Assembly (NCBI RefSeq): GCF_030867095.1
Contig: NC_081828.1
Span: forward strand, 51,065,434-51,129,433
Origin: Alligator mississippiensis
Lineage: Eukaryota; Chordata; Crocodylia; Alligatoridae
Reading direction: 5' to 3'
DNA length: 64,000 bases
The notes under the pieces are model-generated. The model was given only the letters and a program-made list of their open reading frames with translations, made no database searches and had not been told where the DNA came from. Below are positions 20,390 to 32,153 of the stretch, one piece after another; the first letter of the stretch is position 1; each line of letters begins with the position of its first letter. The position numbers were made by a program, and so were the translations under genes.

Positions 20390-20720
20390 CTTATTCACAC
20401 GTTCATCCCAGTCTAAGGCTGTCTAGCTGGGTCTTAAAAACCTCCAGAGATGTAACCTCTCTGTTCCAATGCTTTATTACCCTCCCCCTGAGAAAGTTTG
20501 CCTAATATCTAACCCAAACTTCCCTTGTTACAACTTGAGACCATTGCTCCTTGTTCTGTCATTTGCCACCACTGAGAACAGTCTAGCTTCATCCTCTCTA
20601 GAACCACCCTTCAGGTAGTTGAAGACTGCTATTAAATCCTCCCTCAGTCTTCTCTTCTCCAGACTAAGCCCAGTTCCCTCAGCCTCTCCTTAGAAGTCAT
20701 GTACCCCAGCCCCTACCCAT
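20390..20720 (-). mobile_element. Old CR1 3' fragment
   Basis: Reads as a diverged CR1 3' region on the - strand. On the + strand the order of blocks (a lead-in near 20440, then GCCTAATATCTAACCCAAAC and TGAGACCATTGCTCCTTGTT, then the CTCTCCTTAGAAGTCAT-type block) follows the antisense of CR1 ORF2 end and 3'UTR. It is more diverged than the copy at 11.2 kb. Confidence 0.7.
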
Positions 20721-21384
20721 TTTTGTTGTCCAACACTGAGTTTGAAACTGAGCCATGTTACATGGGGCACTTAGCATTGTGTTAAATCTGCAGAATGTTA
20801 TGCAGTATTATGGTTGGAACATGGTCTGAGCAGAAGCATAATAATCTTTACTCTGACCCCTACAAACACAGCTCATTCTCCACTGCTAGGGACCTGGTGA
20901 GCAGGCATCCCAGCCTACCAAGCTGGAGCAACTTTGTCCCAATTTTTTGACAGTGGCTGAAAACAGCTGAGCACAGAGATAAGCACCAGTTGAACAACTG
21001 TCTTGGTGAGGGTGTGAATTCCAGTCTCTCCTTGCCTTGGCACAGATTCTCCAATCCTGCCTTGACCAACTCTCTCAGCTGGGTGCAGATCTCCAGGGGC
21101 TTCCTGGAGATGACAAGAGGCAGAACTGAGCAAATTCTTGTCCTAATTGTTCTACTGCACAGGTAGTCCATGCTTTGGTGGCACGAGCTCTTGGCCCTGG
21201 TGAAGTGCCACTTTGAGGACTGTGATGGTGCCATGAGCCTCATGCTGGCTCACTTGCTTAGCTTCCTGTTGTCTCCTGCAAGCTGGGGCACTGCAGACCT
21301 GGTATCAGATGCCATCTCATCACTGCTAGGCACTACTGGTGACTTCATACTGGTGGGAGCAGCTCATACTCGGAACCTGGGATG
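20721..21384. other. Unassigned, possibly the 5' part of the Harbinger element
   Basis: Lies directly before the Harbinger transposase remnant. A 127-codon frame on the - strand (20860-21243) might come from the companion SANT/Myb-like gene that Harbinger elements carry, but I cannot see the tryptophan pattern clearly and do not claim it. Confidence 0.25.
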
Positions 21385-21766
21385 GCGAGTAGTGGTGGTG
21401 AAACTTTAGGATGTCCTGTGGCACGTTCATGGACCTTTGGCTTAGTTGCGCCCCCCCCCGCAGTACCATGACATTAGGCTTCTGTGCCTTATGTCCACCG
21501 AGAGGTTTATCATCCTGGTGAGTTGGAAATTGGCAAACATGAACAGCCTCTGTTCCATCATGAAGCAGTTTGATCTGCAGTGAACAATAGTGACAATGAC
21601 TGTGCATGAATTGTGCGATGCCATACTTGAGGGGCTGGGGCCTCAGTTTATCCAGCCTGGGGAGCTACAGGAGGTCATCACTGGGTTTGAACAGAAGGGC
21701 TTCCTGAAATGTGGGGGCCTACAACGAGACCCACATGTTGTGTAATACTTGCTGCTTGCTCCCGAG
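21385..21766 (+). pseudogene. PIF/Harbinger (HARBI1-like) transposase, N-terminal half
   Basis: Broken + frames match the HARBI1 family order: W..NFRMS..TF with L..L.P (near 21385-21455), then a WKLAN block (near 21517-21535), VHELCDAILEGL with a following GFEQKGFLKCGG (about 21603-21720), and the region of the first catalytic Asp (GG...DPHV near 21715-21740), up to LAPE. Frameshifts and stops are frequent, so it is an old remnant. It is cut off at the start of the endogenous retrovirus; the C-terminal half resumes at about 26655. Confidence 0.65.
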
Positions 21767-21774
21767 TGACCAGC

Positions 21775-22308
21775 TGTCATTTTGGGAAAGTACTGACTGT
21801 ACTATACTGACTGTACTAACTCACAGATAAGCAGCCGCAGCCATTGCATATCTTGTCACGCTATTGCCGTAACTGTTGGGCACCACCTCAAACCCAGGGG
21901 GAGACCACCATATAAGGGAACGAACAGAACAATAGAAGCCAATTGGCTCACGGGGATACTGACAATTGTGTCAGTCTTATAAAACAACCAAGGAATCCGG
22001 AAGAGAACACTCTGGAGTCCAAGACTAAACGAGCAGGGTGGAATCTGGCCAATTCTATCCCAGTCTCGCGAACGCCCACCGATATCCAAAACCCAGGGCG
22101 ACCCCTCCATATCCCGAACAAGTGATCTCTCCCAGGGGAGCAAATAACTGCAGTATCTGTAACAGCTGTAAGAAAACTGAGCCTCACTGCCAACATGAGT
22201 ACAAAAATAAAACTTTTTTGCAGTTCGCTTTAAGTGCCAAGGGACTCTGCCTCTGTGTTATTACCTCCTCATTCTCGCCCAGAGCATTTAACTCCACCGC
22301 ACGCGACA
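21775..22308 (+). repeat. Probable 5' LTR of the endogenous retrovirus
   Basis: Ends ...GCGACA directly before the primer site. It contains a TATA-like TCTTATAAAAC (about 21973-21983) and an AATAAA (about 22207) placed as in a U3-R-U5 layout. The left end is set only by where Harbinger homology stops, so it could be 21767 or 21775. A TG at 21874 is a possible alternative start. Confidence 0.6.
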
Positions 22309-22326
22309 TGGCGACGAGGATGGGAT
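22309..22326 (+). promoter_or_regulatory. Primer-binding site, tRNA-Ser(GCT)-like
   Basis: TGGCGACGAGGATGGGAT complements the 3' end of vertebrate tRNA-Ser(GCT) as I recall it (...ATCCCATCCTCGTCGCCA) at all 18 positions. Confidence 0.8.
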
Positions 22327-24096
22327 CCCTGAGACTAGAAGGGAAAACACATGCAGACCCCTTAGTAAAGTATTGCCCGTGGGCCAACCATCAGCGGCCC
22401 CCGCCGACCGATGCGGACGGCCTCTGGGCCCACATCGCCTACCACCAGGTCGCACAAAATGGAAAGTTAGGGGGCTATTTGTCCATCCAGCCAACCGACA
22501 CCCTCACACACCAGCCCGGGGCAGCCAAGGAATGGGTGGTGTCTGGGCTCAGTCCCGCTGCGCTTGGGTGCCTCCTATTATGCCCCTCTGTCCTGTATCG
22601 GCCCCCCGACGTAGTGGCGGAGGTCGAACTTAATCGGATTAAACCAATGGGTGGGGGTATCGATCATGTACCCGAAAAAGAATTTGCCTGATGTATACAA
22701 CACCTCAAGACAGGAGGAGGCTGTGATACCCCACCCCGACAAGTTCCGCTGTCTGGCTATCATCCCGGGAGGGGCCGAGAATTAAATTCTAACTACCTTG
22801 AGGGAAAACCTGGAAGAGGAAGGCAAAAATTTCTCTAAGTGGGGCAGACAAAAGTGGGACAATGGAAAAATGCTTAATATCTTGTTTCATTTATTTTCCA
22901 CGCTGATGAGACACGCCGCAAATCAAGCGAGTCTAATACAGACGCTCGTGAAGATGGCTGCCGACCATGCCACGGCCGCACCTAAAGATGGCGCCGAGGT
23001 GGCAGCGCAGGGGCGGGGAGAAGAAGAGGCGGGGACCATGAGTAACAAAGATCCGCTCCCCTCACCATGGGAAGCGTTCCCTGTGGCATCAGCCCCTCCC
23101 CTCGAGGCGGAAATCCTGCCCCCCTACCCAGACGCTTTATGCCCACCAAAATATCCGCTCGGGGATCACGAGAATCTAGACATCGATATGGTTGCTCCCC
23201 CCATACACACTAGCCCAATTGCCATCACTAAGGCGGTAATAGACCAAGCGGGAACCCAGACGACCACTACCACGTATTGTTCCCGCTCAAGGGGGGAACT
23301 ACAAGACCTAGCGAAGGACACCAAAATTCAGCCAGGCGAAACCATCACCATCTGGCTAGGATGATTATTGCTAGAACATGGGTCAGAACCAGTTGATTAT
23401 GAGGAGTGCGCGGCACTTATGCGTCAGCCAGCTTGGAGCAGGGGGGCGTGTGTCGACACGGACAAGCTGTTCCGTAACCAACGCTAGCCCATACCCTTGC
23501 CGGCGGCCACCATCCCAGCGCTTATGGTCCGCACCCATGCGTGGCACGCGGACCCACCCCTCACGCCCGCACCTACCCAGCTTCTCTACGCCATAGCGGG
23601 AACTAGCTACTTGACCTGGGACGCCTCCCGCAGACCCTTAAACCTTACACATCAAGAATCATACAGTGCCTGGCCTCACCGCTATTGCAGAGACCCGGCA
23701 AACGTTCCGGTGTCGTCTTCGTCTATAGAATCGTGCGTGGAACTATATGGAGGTCCCAATACTCCCATGTTCCAGCTTCTATTAAGCCCATTGATTGGAG
23801 AACCCCTCGGAAATGTTTTAAGCTCCCTAGGAAAACTGACGAGCGCCCAGCGAGGACCCCACACCCAAAAGGTTGCTGCTGCCACAACACAATGGTCGAA
23901 TACGCCAGACAAACCCCGCAAACCTCAAGACCCGGGACCGCCGGAGCGATCTCTGGAAGAACGAGCCATGTTTGGGTTCCTTCTCAACAAAAGCAGCCTG
24001 ACTAAGGCACAGATCGCCGTCTGGGGGACGTGGCCCAACGGGCCTTGGCGGAGAGACTGGGCTTTACGTTCCGGTCAGGGGATGCCCAAGAAGTAA
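22309..24096 (+). pseudogene. Gag-like region of the endogenous retrovirus
   Basis: Three main pieces lie between the primer site and protease: 22309-22691, 22798-23361 and 23497-24096. The second has a predicted-acidic and proline-rich stretch typical of matrix-capsid linkers, with two PPYP-like runs (LPPYPDA, and CPPKYP nearby) that could be late-domain-like. The third has a capsid-like middle. There is no major homology region or zinc knuckle that I can identify with confidence, so the assignment rests on position. Confidence 0.5.
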
Positions 24097-24169
24097 AAAA
24101 CAAGTAGCAGCCACCGAGACGGGCTAAGCCGGCCGTGACCCCACAGATGACCGCCCGTACGCTACCTTT

Positions 24170-26637
24170 GACGTAAGTGCAACTTCTTCTCGCGCTATCC
24201 CCGTTCGGTTTCTCCTAGACACGGGTGCACAAGTTAACGTGCTATGCCCTGAAGTTCCCCACGTACGCACATCCAAGACTTTGTTCATCAGGGGCCTTCA
24301 TGTGACTTCAGCCACCACCGTGGTAAAATTTTTCATCGCACCCTACCCCCGCTATGCAGTGATGGGCGACCTTAACATCGTAGGCATTCCAGCCATCAAA
24401 GCCCTAAAATTAAAGCACGCCATTTTTTTTTTGGCCCTTCCGTTAACCATTACACCAGTTACAAAGCATCAACCGCAACTGAGCGTCCCTACGGCGTGGC
24501 GTTACCAAGCCATCCCCACACGGCCAGCACTACAACCCAAAATCGACGCACTGCTACGGGGTTTGGAGCAACAAGGGCGCATTCAGCCGGTCAATGCCTC
24601 AACCTACCTATCTGCGGGCTGGGGCATCCCCAAACCCAGTAACCCAGACGACGCCCACTTAGTCATGGACTATCGCCAAGCCAACCAACGATGTGTATCG
24701 CTCCAGCTTCGCACACAATTATGGAAATAATAAATACTGTAACAGCCATTCAGCACGAGGGAGAGTGGTTCGCGACCACCATTGACTTAAAAGACATGTT
24801 TTATTCCATCCCTATAAGTGACCCACAGGGGATACTTAATATGTGTGTAGGGGGAAAGATGTATACCTGGGCAGTTTGCCCACAGGGATACCATAACGCC
24901 CCTGCACTGGCCACTGCGGCCATGGGAGAGACATTGCGCACCTTTGAGCCCCAACGCCCGCCCCACGCTCACATATGGTCCTATGTCAATGACATCATTG
25001 TCCTCGGTCCTGATCGCGCCAGCGTTCGGGCCACCACGGCCTGCCTCAACCACCATCTACAAGACGTGGGATGGACCGTAAATGCGACAAAGTCCCACCT
25101 CGAGCCCACAACGGACGTTACGTTCCTGGGGACTCGATTCTCTGGATCATTCCGTTGGGGAACTACACGTGGAACGGACATCCCTCCGTTGGATGTACAC
25201 CCAAGCACCCTAAGGGATTTTCAGGCCCTGCTTGGCCGCTTAAATTGGTTTTGCAACTTTCTTACACCCAACCACCTTCCTGTCTTACAATGCCTACAAC
25301 AACAAATCCGAAAGAAGACTCAGCGTCGTTGTCCCTGGACACCCAAAGACCAACGCAACCTCGTTGCTTTATTCACCACAGTTCAAGAAACGAAGCTTCA
25401 GGCCCCGCCAACGACCGCGCGACTGACGATCTCAATAGGATATACCACTGCTCACCTTTGGTTCACCACTTCCACTTCGGATCAAAAGCCTTTAGCTTTC
25501 GCGGGTCACAAAACCCTCCAATCGCATCAACATTGATACGGATGCCTGGGCAAAATTATGTTAGCTGCCCAAATGGCAGAGCACTTAGCCCCATCGCCGG
25601 GAACACTCCTGGGGCCAGGGGTGAGCCTGCTTACTTCCCTCGACCCCTTCTGACCCCATCAGGAGTTTCAGGGGACTCTTAAAACTTGGACTGGCCTCGT
25701 TCTACGACATCAGTATTACTGGCCCGGCTGGGCCCACTCTGACGCAGAGGGATCTCCCGACCCCACCACTGTAGACGCACCTGCCAGGCCTGTTTTATAT
25801 GGTACGACAACTCCAGCCTAGATGGCGGCTGATGGTACCACTCGAGGCGAAGGCAGCTACTGATATTATTGCAAGCCGTGTTACGATGTCCATGTCATCC
25901 CATCCAATCTCGGTCCTAACTCAGCACAACAAAATGAACTGCTCGCTTTCTATAGTGTTTTAGAACATTGCCTCGAACGTCACAATGGCACCCTCCTGGT
26001 ACCTGTCATAGCCATCGACTCCAAATATATTTACCGTATCGCCACAGGTGCCGCCAACCCCTCCGAGAATTCACTGCTTTGGGAGGACATCTTTCAGATT
26101 CTCCGCCACTTTGTCCTCCCTATGCTCAAACATACCCACTCGCATCGACCCGACACCGACCCAATACATGCCATTATTGATAAGTTATTGGCCGCCAACT
26201 CTCAAAATGAGTTCATCGAAGCATGGCCAAAGGAGGTTCGAGCGGTTTCTACTGCTACAGTGGACTATAACCCTTTCTTATCCTGGCTTCACGAACGCTG
26301 GAGCCACCCAGGGCCCCAAAAAGCCACGCGCACTTGGCACGCCCAAGCACCAATGGGACCTGCACCCTCATTGAAAGATTGGCAAGATATCTCACGGGCC
26401 TGTATAGCTTGTGCCCAAAATAAACGGCATCCACATCGGCACCAACGGGGTACCTTTGATCCCGCCCTCTTTTCCCCTGGAAAAACTTGGCAACTAGATC
26501 TCCTCGGACCGCTTCCGGGAGACAAGCTGCCGAACAAGACCCTCGCTATAGTAGACCTTGGTTCCCGACAGCTCCTCGTTCTCCCCACTCATAGTTCGAA
26601 TGCCCCCACCATCATGACGTGCCTAAACCATGACTGA
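24170..26637 (+). pseudogene. Protease-RT-RNase H-integrase region of the endogenous retrovirus
   Basis: Protease shows FLLDTGAQVNVLCP with the DTG at 24218-24226. RT follows in two frames that switch near 24690: GWGIPKPSN and VMDYRQANQ, then TTIDLKDMFYSIP, CPQGYHNAPA and Y-V-N-D at 24982-24993, where the first catalytic Asp of YxDD is Asn. Stops at 25534 and further on interrupt the RT tail and RNase H (AIDSKYIYRIATG near 26010). A 26122-26637 frame gives the integrase zinc region (CIACAQNK) and the first core Asp in WQLDLLGPLP, then ends. The copy is plainly dead and no repaired sequence is offered. Confidence 0.82.
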
Positions 26638-26654
26638 GCCTTCTCACCGCACCT

Positions 26655-27240
26655 TGGATTACTTGTAAGAGGTTCTTTTTAGTTATACTCCAGGGAGTTG
26701 TGGACCCTGGAGGTGTTTCACTAATATCAGTGCTGGTTTGATCAGTTATTCAGAAACTCCATTTGCCTGGAGATGATAGAGTGGGGGGAGTTTGCCCCTC
26801 ATACTCCCATCATGGATTTTTGGAGGGAGGGGTGCGTGTGATTTTCCCCCCCCCCCCCACCTTGACCATCACAGATCCAGCTTTCCCACTGCTCCCCTGG
26901 CTCATGAAGCCATACACTGGCTGACTGGACTCCAGAAAAGAGTTCTTCAATTACCAGCTGAGCAGCTGCTGTATAGTGAATGGAGTGTGCCTTTGGGTGT
27001 TTCAAGGTAAGCTGGAAGTCCCTGGGGATCTGCCTTGAACTCTGGCTGAGAAACATTCCCAGCTTCATGGCTGCTGCCTGCATCCTCTGCAATATATGTG
27101 AGGTGAGGGGGGAAGCCTTCTTGATAACCAGAGTACCTCTGAATGGATCAACATGGGGGGAAGCCCATGGCACTTTGGATAGTGCCGGAGCGAAAGTGGC
27201 ACTCCTGGCTGAATGTCCCAGATAGAAACACTGTGAGGCC
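26655..27240 (+). pseudogene. PIF/Harbinger transposase, C-terminal half
   Basis: Homology resumes after the retrovirus with FFLVILQGVVDPGG (near 26668-26710), then a RNS block (near 26752), TDPAFPLLPWLMKPYTG (near 26872-26922) and KEFFNYQL. The frame at 26980-27225 gives ECAFGCFKVSWKSL and MAAACILCNICEVRGE, matching the ...VECAFGRLK... and ...AACCVLHNICE... ends of HARBI1-like proteins. Several frames are needed to follow it, so it is old. Strand and order agree with the N-terminal half at 21385-21766. Confidence 0.75.
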
Positions 27241-27769
27241 ATTCTGATCAGGGAAGTCTTGGCTGACTACTTTCTGTGACAACATTCTGCTGGGTGCAGG
27301 TGACTCTTCATTCACTGGGCTGTACCTTTAATGTGCTTTTCCAAAATATGTCAGTAAACATTTTTCATGCTAACAGTTGGGCTTAATGCTCCCTGTGGAG
27401 GGGGAGGAGAGAGGAATGGAAGCTCTTGAAGACTCATGAGGAAGCCAGGGTCCTGTGTCGGGAGTTTGTGAGGGCTGGATACGAAGGGGGAAACAGTCAT
27501 GGACCACTATGTGGCACATGGACCACTATGTGGCTCAGAGTTGTGAGCAACTCAAGTTAAGGCCTGAACAAGAAATACACAAGGGACAAATTTAATAACT
27601 GTGCAGACTTAATTTCCTTAAATACACTTGAAATGAGCACTTGAAAACAAAGGCTAGCTCACAAGCAACTGTGGTGACCTTAAAACTCTTGACATTGTGC
27701 AGATTGTACTAAATGTGTTTATGGGGGGGCCAACCCAAGTGCCTTATCTTCAGATCTCCCTGATGACTG
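27241..27769. other. Unassigned gap, possibly the 3' part of the Harbinger element
   Basis: No frame or known repeat is clear. It may hold the 3' untranslated end of the Harbinger element. I did not find its terminal repeats. Confidence 0.3.
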
Positions 27770-29420
27770 GGAATTGGATGTCTCAAAGGAGCATAATAGG
27801 CGCATCTCGACCACAAATTTGCTACGGAACTGGCAGAGGCTGCATGCTCTCAGAGCATGGTCATCATGGGTGACTTCAGCAACCTTGACATCTCATGGGA
27901 AGAGCATGCAGCCAAATCTGCTGAGTCACAAAGCTTTCTCACTTGCATTGACGAGCTCTTTTTGACTCAAGAAGTCTATGGGCTGACAAGTGGTAAGGTA
28001 CTGCTGGATCTGGTACTGGCCAAAGGGGATGATCTAGTCAGTGACCTGAGGATTGAAGGGGAAGCTTGATGACGGTGATCAAAAGTTGATTGCTTTCTCT
28101 ATCCATCGCAAAGCTGGCAAATCAGTCAGCAATGCAGAAATCCTTGACTTTAGGAAATCTGACTCTCTCAAGCTCAGGAAGTTGGTTGTTGAGGCCCTGA
28201 GAGACCATGATCTGACAGGGAGGGCAGTCCATGATGAGTGGTTGCTCCTTAAGAACGTGATCCTAAAAGCACAAGAAAAGTCCATTCTGGCCTGTAGGAA
28301 AGGTAGCAGAAGGGCTGGAAGACCGCTTTGGCTCAATAGGGAACTCATGGGCTTCCTGAATCTGAAAAGAGAAGCTTATAAGGGATGGAAGTCAGGAACT
28401 TCACTAAGAAGAATTATGCAGCACTCGCTTGCACCTGTAGGGAGGACACTAGAAAGGTCAAGGCTGATACTGAACTCAAACTGGCTACAGGAATCAAGAA
28501 CAATAAAAAGTCCTTCAAATATGTGGGAAGTCAGAAAAAAAATAACAAGGCAACATCAGACCATTGCTGAACCAAATGGGGCAGCTAACACCTGACACCA
28601 GGAAAAAGTTAATCTCCATGATTACTTTGTGTTGGTTTTCCACCAGTCCAAGGGGATCACCCTGCCTTACAGGATGCAGGACTACTAGGATAAGGGCAAT
28701 CATGCCTATAATTGGCAAAGATCTTGAGGGAACAGCTTGAGAGGTTGGACACCCAGATGGAATGCACCCAAGAGTGCAAAAGAGTTGGCTGACATCATAG
28801 CATGATCAATGGTACGGATATTTGAGTACTCGTGGTGCTTCAATCCTGAAGATTGGAAAAGGGCCAGTGTGGTGCCTATCTTGAAGGAAGGAAGGAAGAT
28901 CCAAAGAACTACAGACTAATTAGTTTGACCTCAATCCCTGGAAAGATCTTGGAAAAAATCATCAAAGAAGCCATCAATAACAGGTTAATGGAAGGCAGCA
29001 TTCTGAAAGAGCCAACATGGCTTTGTTGTAAGTAGGTCTTGCCTGACCAACCTCATTTCCTTCTATGATTAGGTGACACATCACCTGGACAAAGGAGAAG
29101 AGGTTGATGTCATATATTTAGATTTCAAAAAAGCCTTTGACTTGGCCTCCCATGATGTTCTCATGATAAAATTGGGGAGCTGCAGCCTCGACAACCTTAC
29201 AGCCCAATGGCTGGGGAACTAGCTCCGTGGTCAGACCCAGAGAATGATGGTCAATGGAACTGAGTCAGCATGGCACATGGTGACCAGTGGCAACCCCCAG
29301 GGCTCAGCACTCGGAGCGGTATTCTTTAATATATTCATAAATTATCTGGATTCAGGTGTCAGAAGCAGACTGACTGAGTTCACAGACAACACCAAATTAT
29401 GGGGAAGTGTGTTTACCAAA
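27770..29420 (+). pseudogene. Old CR1 LINE ORF2
   Basis: On the + strand this copy shows MGDFSNLDISWEEHA, FLTCIDELFLTQEVYG and LLDLVLAKGDD (endonuclease), LEKIIKEAINNRLMEG, DVIYLDFKKAFDLASHDVL (RT motif A), [22 protein letters not shown] and a mutated active site reading FTDN in place of FADD near 29380. Stops and shifts are frequent. It is the same family as the copy at 11.2-14.7 kb but in the other orientation and more decayed. Its 3' end is lost in an unrelated GC-rich stretch after about 29420. Confidence 0.85.
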
Positions 29421-31349
29421 GCTGACCCGAGCAGGGTGCAGGGCCCGGGGCAAATCAGTCCATGTGGGGCCCTGCCCCCATCTGATCCCACAGGCCCGGG
29501 ACCTGAAGAAGCTGCCACTGCCATCAGTGGCATCAGTGGTGAGGAGGTAGCAAGTGGCTGGACACTGGTGCTGGTGGAGCAGCATGGAGCTACAGTCTAT
29601 TCTATACCTCCTCCGGGCTTTACCACCTCAGCTGCCCCGCCACCCCCCCCCCCCCCCCGCTAACCCCATGTGCCTAAATAAAAGCCTTTGTGTTTTTTCT
29701 GTGTTGGTAATCTGAAAAGCTGTCCTGGGGGTTGGACCCTGATTATGCAGGTGGGAACTCTGGTGAGCCCATCTCTAGGTATTGGCATACACTGCAGAGT
29801 TCAACCAGCAGTATCTGATATCTGCAGACTGGTAGGTTTTGGAGGGCCACCCCCCTCCCAAATACCCCAGCAAGTGCAAAAAGTCCAGAGAGGCAGGAAG
29901 AGGTCATCTGCAAGGTTCTATTGCAGGGCCATCTGGGGCTGGGGCAGGTAGATCAGGCTTCCACTCACTCCTTTGCTTAAATTGCATGGCCTTTTGCTAT
30001 TTTTTCCATACCTGTCTCGTTCAGGGCACGGGATAGAGTTTGCTCAGGAGGCGACCACTTGGGTGTTGGGGAAAAGATTGTTGTCTTTGGGGACCACTGA
30101 CTTATTTTAGAAACTGAAAGCAGGGAAGTGAATGAAGTGGAGAACTGCAAAAAGAGAGCAGGTGGTTTTACCGAGGCACTTTGATGCTGCCCTAGAGACG
30201 TGTCCTGCTTCTACCACAGAGTTCCTATGTGATGCTGAGAAAATGCTTAAAACAGACTCTTTACCAGCATCTGCTATATTATATGTTCCTTATATTCTGG
30301 ATGTCCTACTTGAGTCCCTTGGTTTTCATGAGTAGATCAGAATTGTCCAATTTCTGAGTATCTGGAGGCCATATGCCATCTGTGGCTCCTGGTTCCTTCC
30401 TTCCTCCCTCTCCCCCCAGCCCAGACCCTGCAGTCTTCACCACCCTATGACTTGAAGGCTGTGCCAACCTTATCTTAGGGCAAGAGGTGGGAGTGGGAAT
30501 CCAGAGGTCCCGGCTGCAGCAGGAGTGACTAATGGGTGAGGAGAGAATTGTGGCAGCAGGAGGGAGCCTGTGGGCTGTGAATTAACTGCTTGGGGCTGCC
30601 AGCTGGGCAGCCCTGTTGTTAGACCATGGCCATACCTGAAGTCAGTGAGAACTGTGATTTGAATATATGAACTACTATGTAATAGAAAAATCAAGTCCTT
30701 GCTGTTCAGAATGGGCACCCATTATTAGTGGGCACTTTCAATCTTCTTCTCTCTGTGTTTTCATGTGCTATCTGTTAAACAGTGTAAAATAAGCAGCTCC
30801 TTTCATAGGAGTTTTGTGAAGATGGAATGATTTGCAGTATAGTGATATACACCCTAGAAAGCCTATCAGGAAAATAATAATTGAATCCTCAGAGTAACAG
30901 TGTTCAATAAGTCTTGCACTAGACATACATGGGACAATAAGGAAAAAGCAAAATATTGAATAGTTGTTCATTCAGAGAGTACTTTCAATTCTGTGGTCCA
31001 TGGCTGTGTGGAAGAGTACAATGTGATAGCACAATGAATTTGTTTCACAGTTCATGTGTGTAAGAGGGTTGGATTAGGTTGCACAGGTTACAGTATTGTA
31101 GCAGAAAGTCCCCTTTTCCTCTTGCCTACATTTGCTCCCCTCTTTGGATATGTTTCTCTTTTTCTACCTTTTCTTCCTTCCTCTCTCTTTCACTTTAAGA
31201 TAAGGAATTGTGTTTTAAAATTTGTATGTATGCATTTTGTATCTCCCCTTGTAGTTTGGTATTTTTATCTATTTGTGTGCCATGGCATTTGTAGCTTATA
31301 TTTTACACTCCTCACCTTTCAACTAAATGTGTTTTAGTAAGTTATACAT
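29421..31349. other. Intergenic, no gene recognised
   Basis: Starts with a GC-rich stretch ending in a C run (about 29645-29658) and an AATAAA at about 29678, perhaps a mobile fragment with its own poly(A) signal. I see nothing else I can name. Confidence 0.35.
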
Positions 31350-32153
31350 TGTAACAATGTTAACAAGGGCAGGAATCAAATTGCTCTTCTCTGTATCAGG
31401 CTGGCCCCCGAAAGAGTGAGTGAATCAGTGATTGAATGTGTAACAAGGTAGCACACAGCAATTATCACCTGGAAGCTGCAGATCAACCAAGGGAAGAACT
31501 CAATAGAACACAATGTAACAACCGGGAAATCTCTAAACGTCACTGATCAAGAGCTAGAAGCCCTGGCCTGAGTTAATCAATGCCAGAGACCAACTTTTGG
31601 GCTGAATATCTCCAGATCGACCCCTCCCAGAGCCCTATTCTAAATTCATCAATGGACTCCCAAACCTGAACATACATGCGGACGACCCCTGGGGCTGACA
31701 GATGCCGTCCAGTAGCCACCGAGGGTGGGGGGGGAAGTCCCACGAGGGTCAATGACCCCTGGATTGGGCAAACCTGAAAACTGGGGAGTCACCAAAGTCT
31801 GCCAAGGACAGATAAAAGGCAGTGAAAAGTGACCCTCAGGGGCGCCCTCTTGCTCTCCAACTCGACTAGACCTGTCCAACCAGAAGGACCAGCCAGCGAC
31901 CCCCCCCCCCCCCCCCCCTTTCTGGAAGATAACACCACGCTGAAAGAAGCCTCAACAACAGACTCCAGCACTTGTAGGATAGGTATACCTGACTCTGTAG
32001 CCTGCTACTGTGTGTGTGTGTGTGTGTATATGTGTGCATGTGTGTGTGTGTGGGGACCAGCCCCAAGGTTTATGATTTAACTTATTATAGTGTTTCAATC
32101 CGCCTAATAAACTAGAATTTTAAGGATCCCGAGTTGGACATTTGTAGCCAACA
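31350..32153 (+). repeat. Probable solo LTR, about 800 bp
   Basis: Starts TGTAACAATGTTAACA and ends about ...GCCAACA. It has a TATA-like AGATAAAAGG (about 31808) and CTAATAAAC (about 32105) spaced as a U3-R-U5 unit, with an interrupted (TG)n tract (32008-32053) and a C run (about 31900) inside. I did not find a clean target duplication, so the ends are uncertain. Confidence 0.4.

Larger units (their letters stand above)
21767..26650 (+). mobile_element. Endogenous retrovirus, class III-like, 3' part missing
   Basis: It has an LTR-like region (start between 21767 and 21775, end 22308), a tRNA-Ser-type primer site at 22309, Gag-like frames, then protease, RT, RNase H and the start of integrase in order. 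It stops within integrase at about 26637-26650. No second LTR is seen and no env, so the 3' part was deleted after or during insertion. The Ser primer site recalls ERV-S/HERV-S elements of the ERV-L-related class, but I infer that only from the primer site and the general look of the RT. Confidence 0.8.

Noticed and set aside
20860..21243. 127-codon antisense frame considered as the Harbinger SANT/Myb-like companion gene
   Set aside because: The expected tryptophan spacing and basic patches are not visible, so the link stays speculative.
22798..23361. Frame considered as a host gene because of its length
   Set aside because: It lies between a retroviral primer site and protease, in Gag position.
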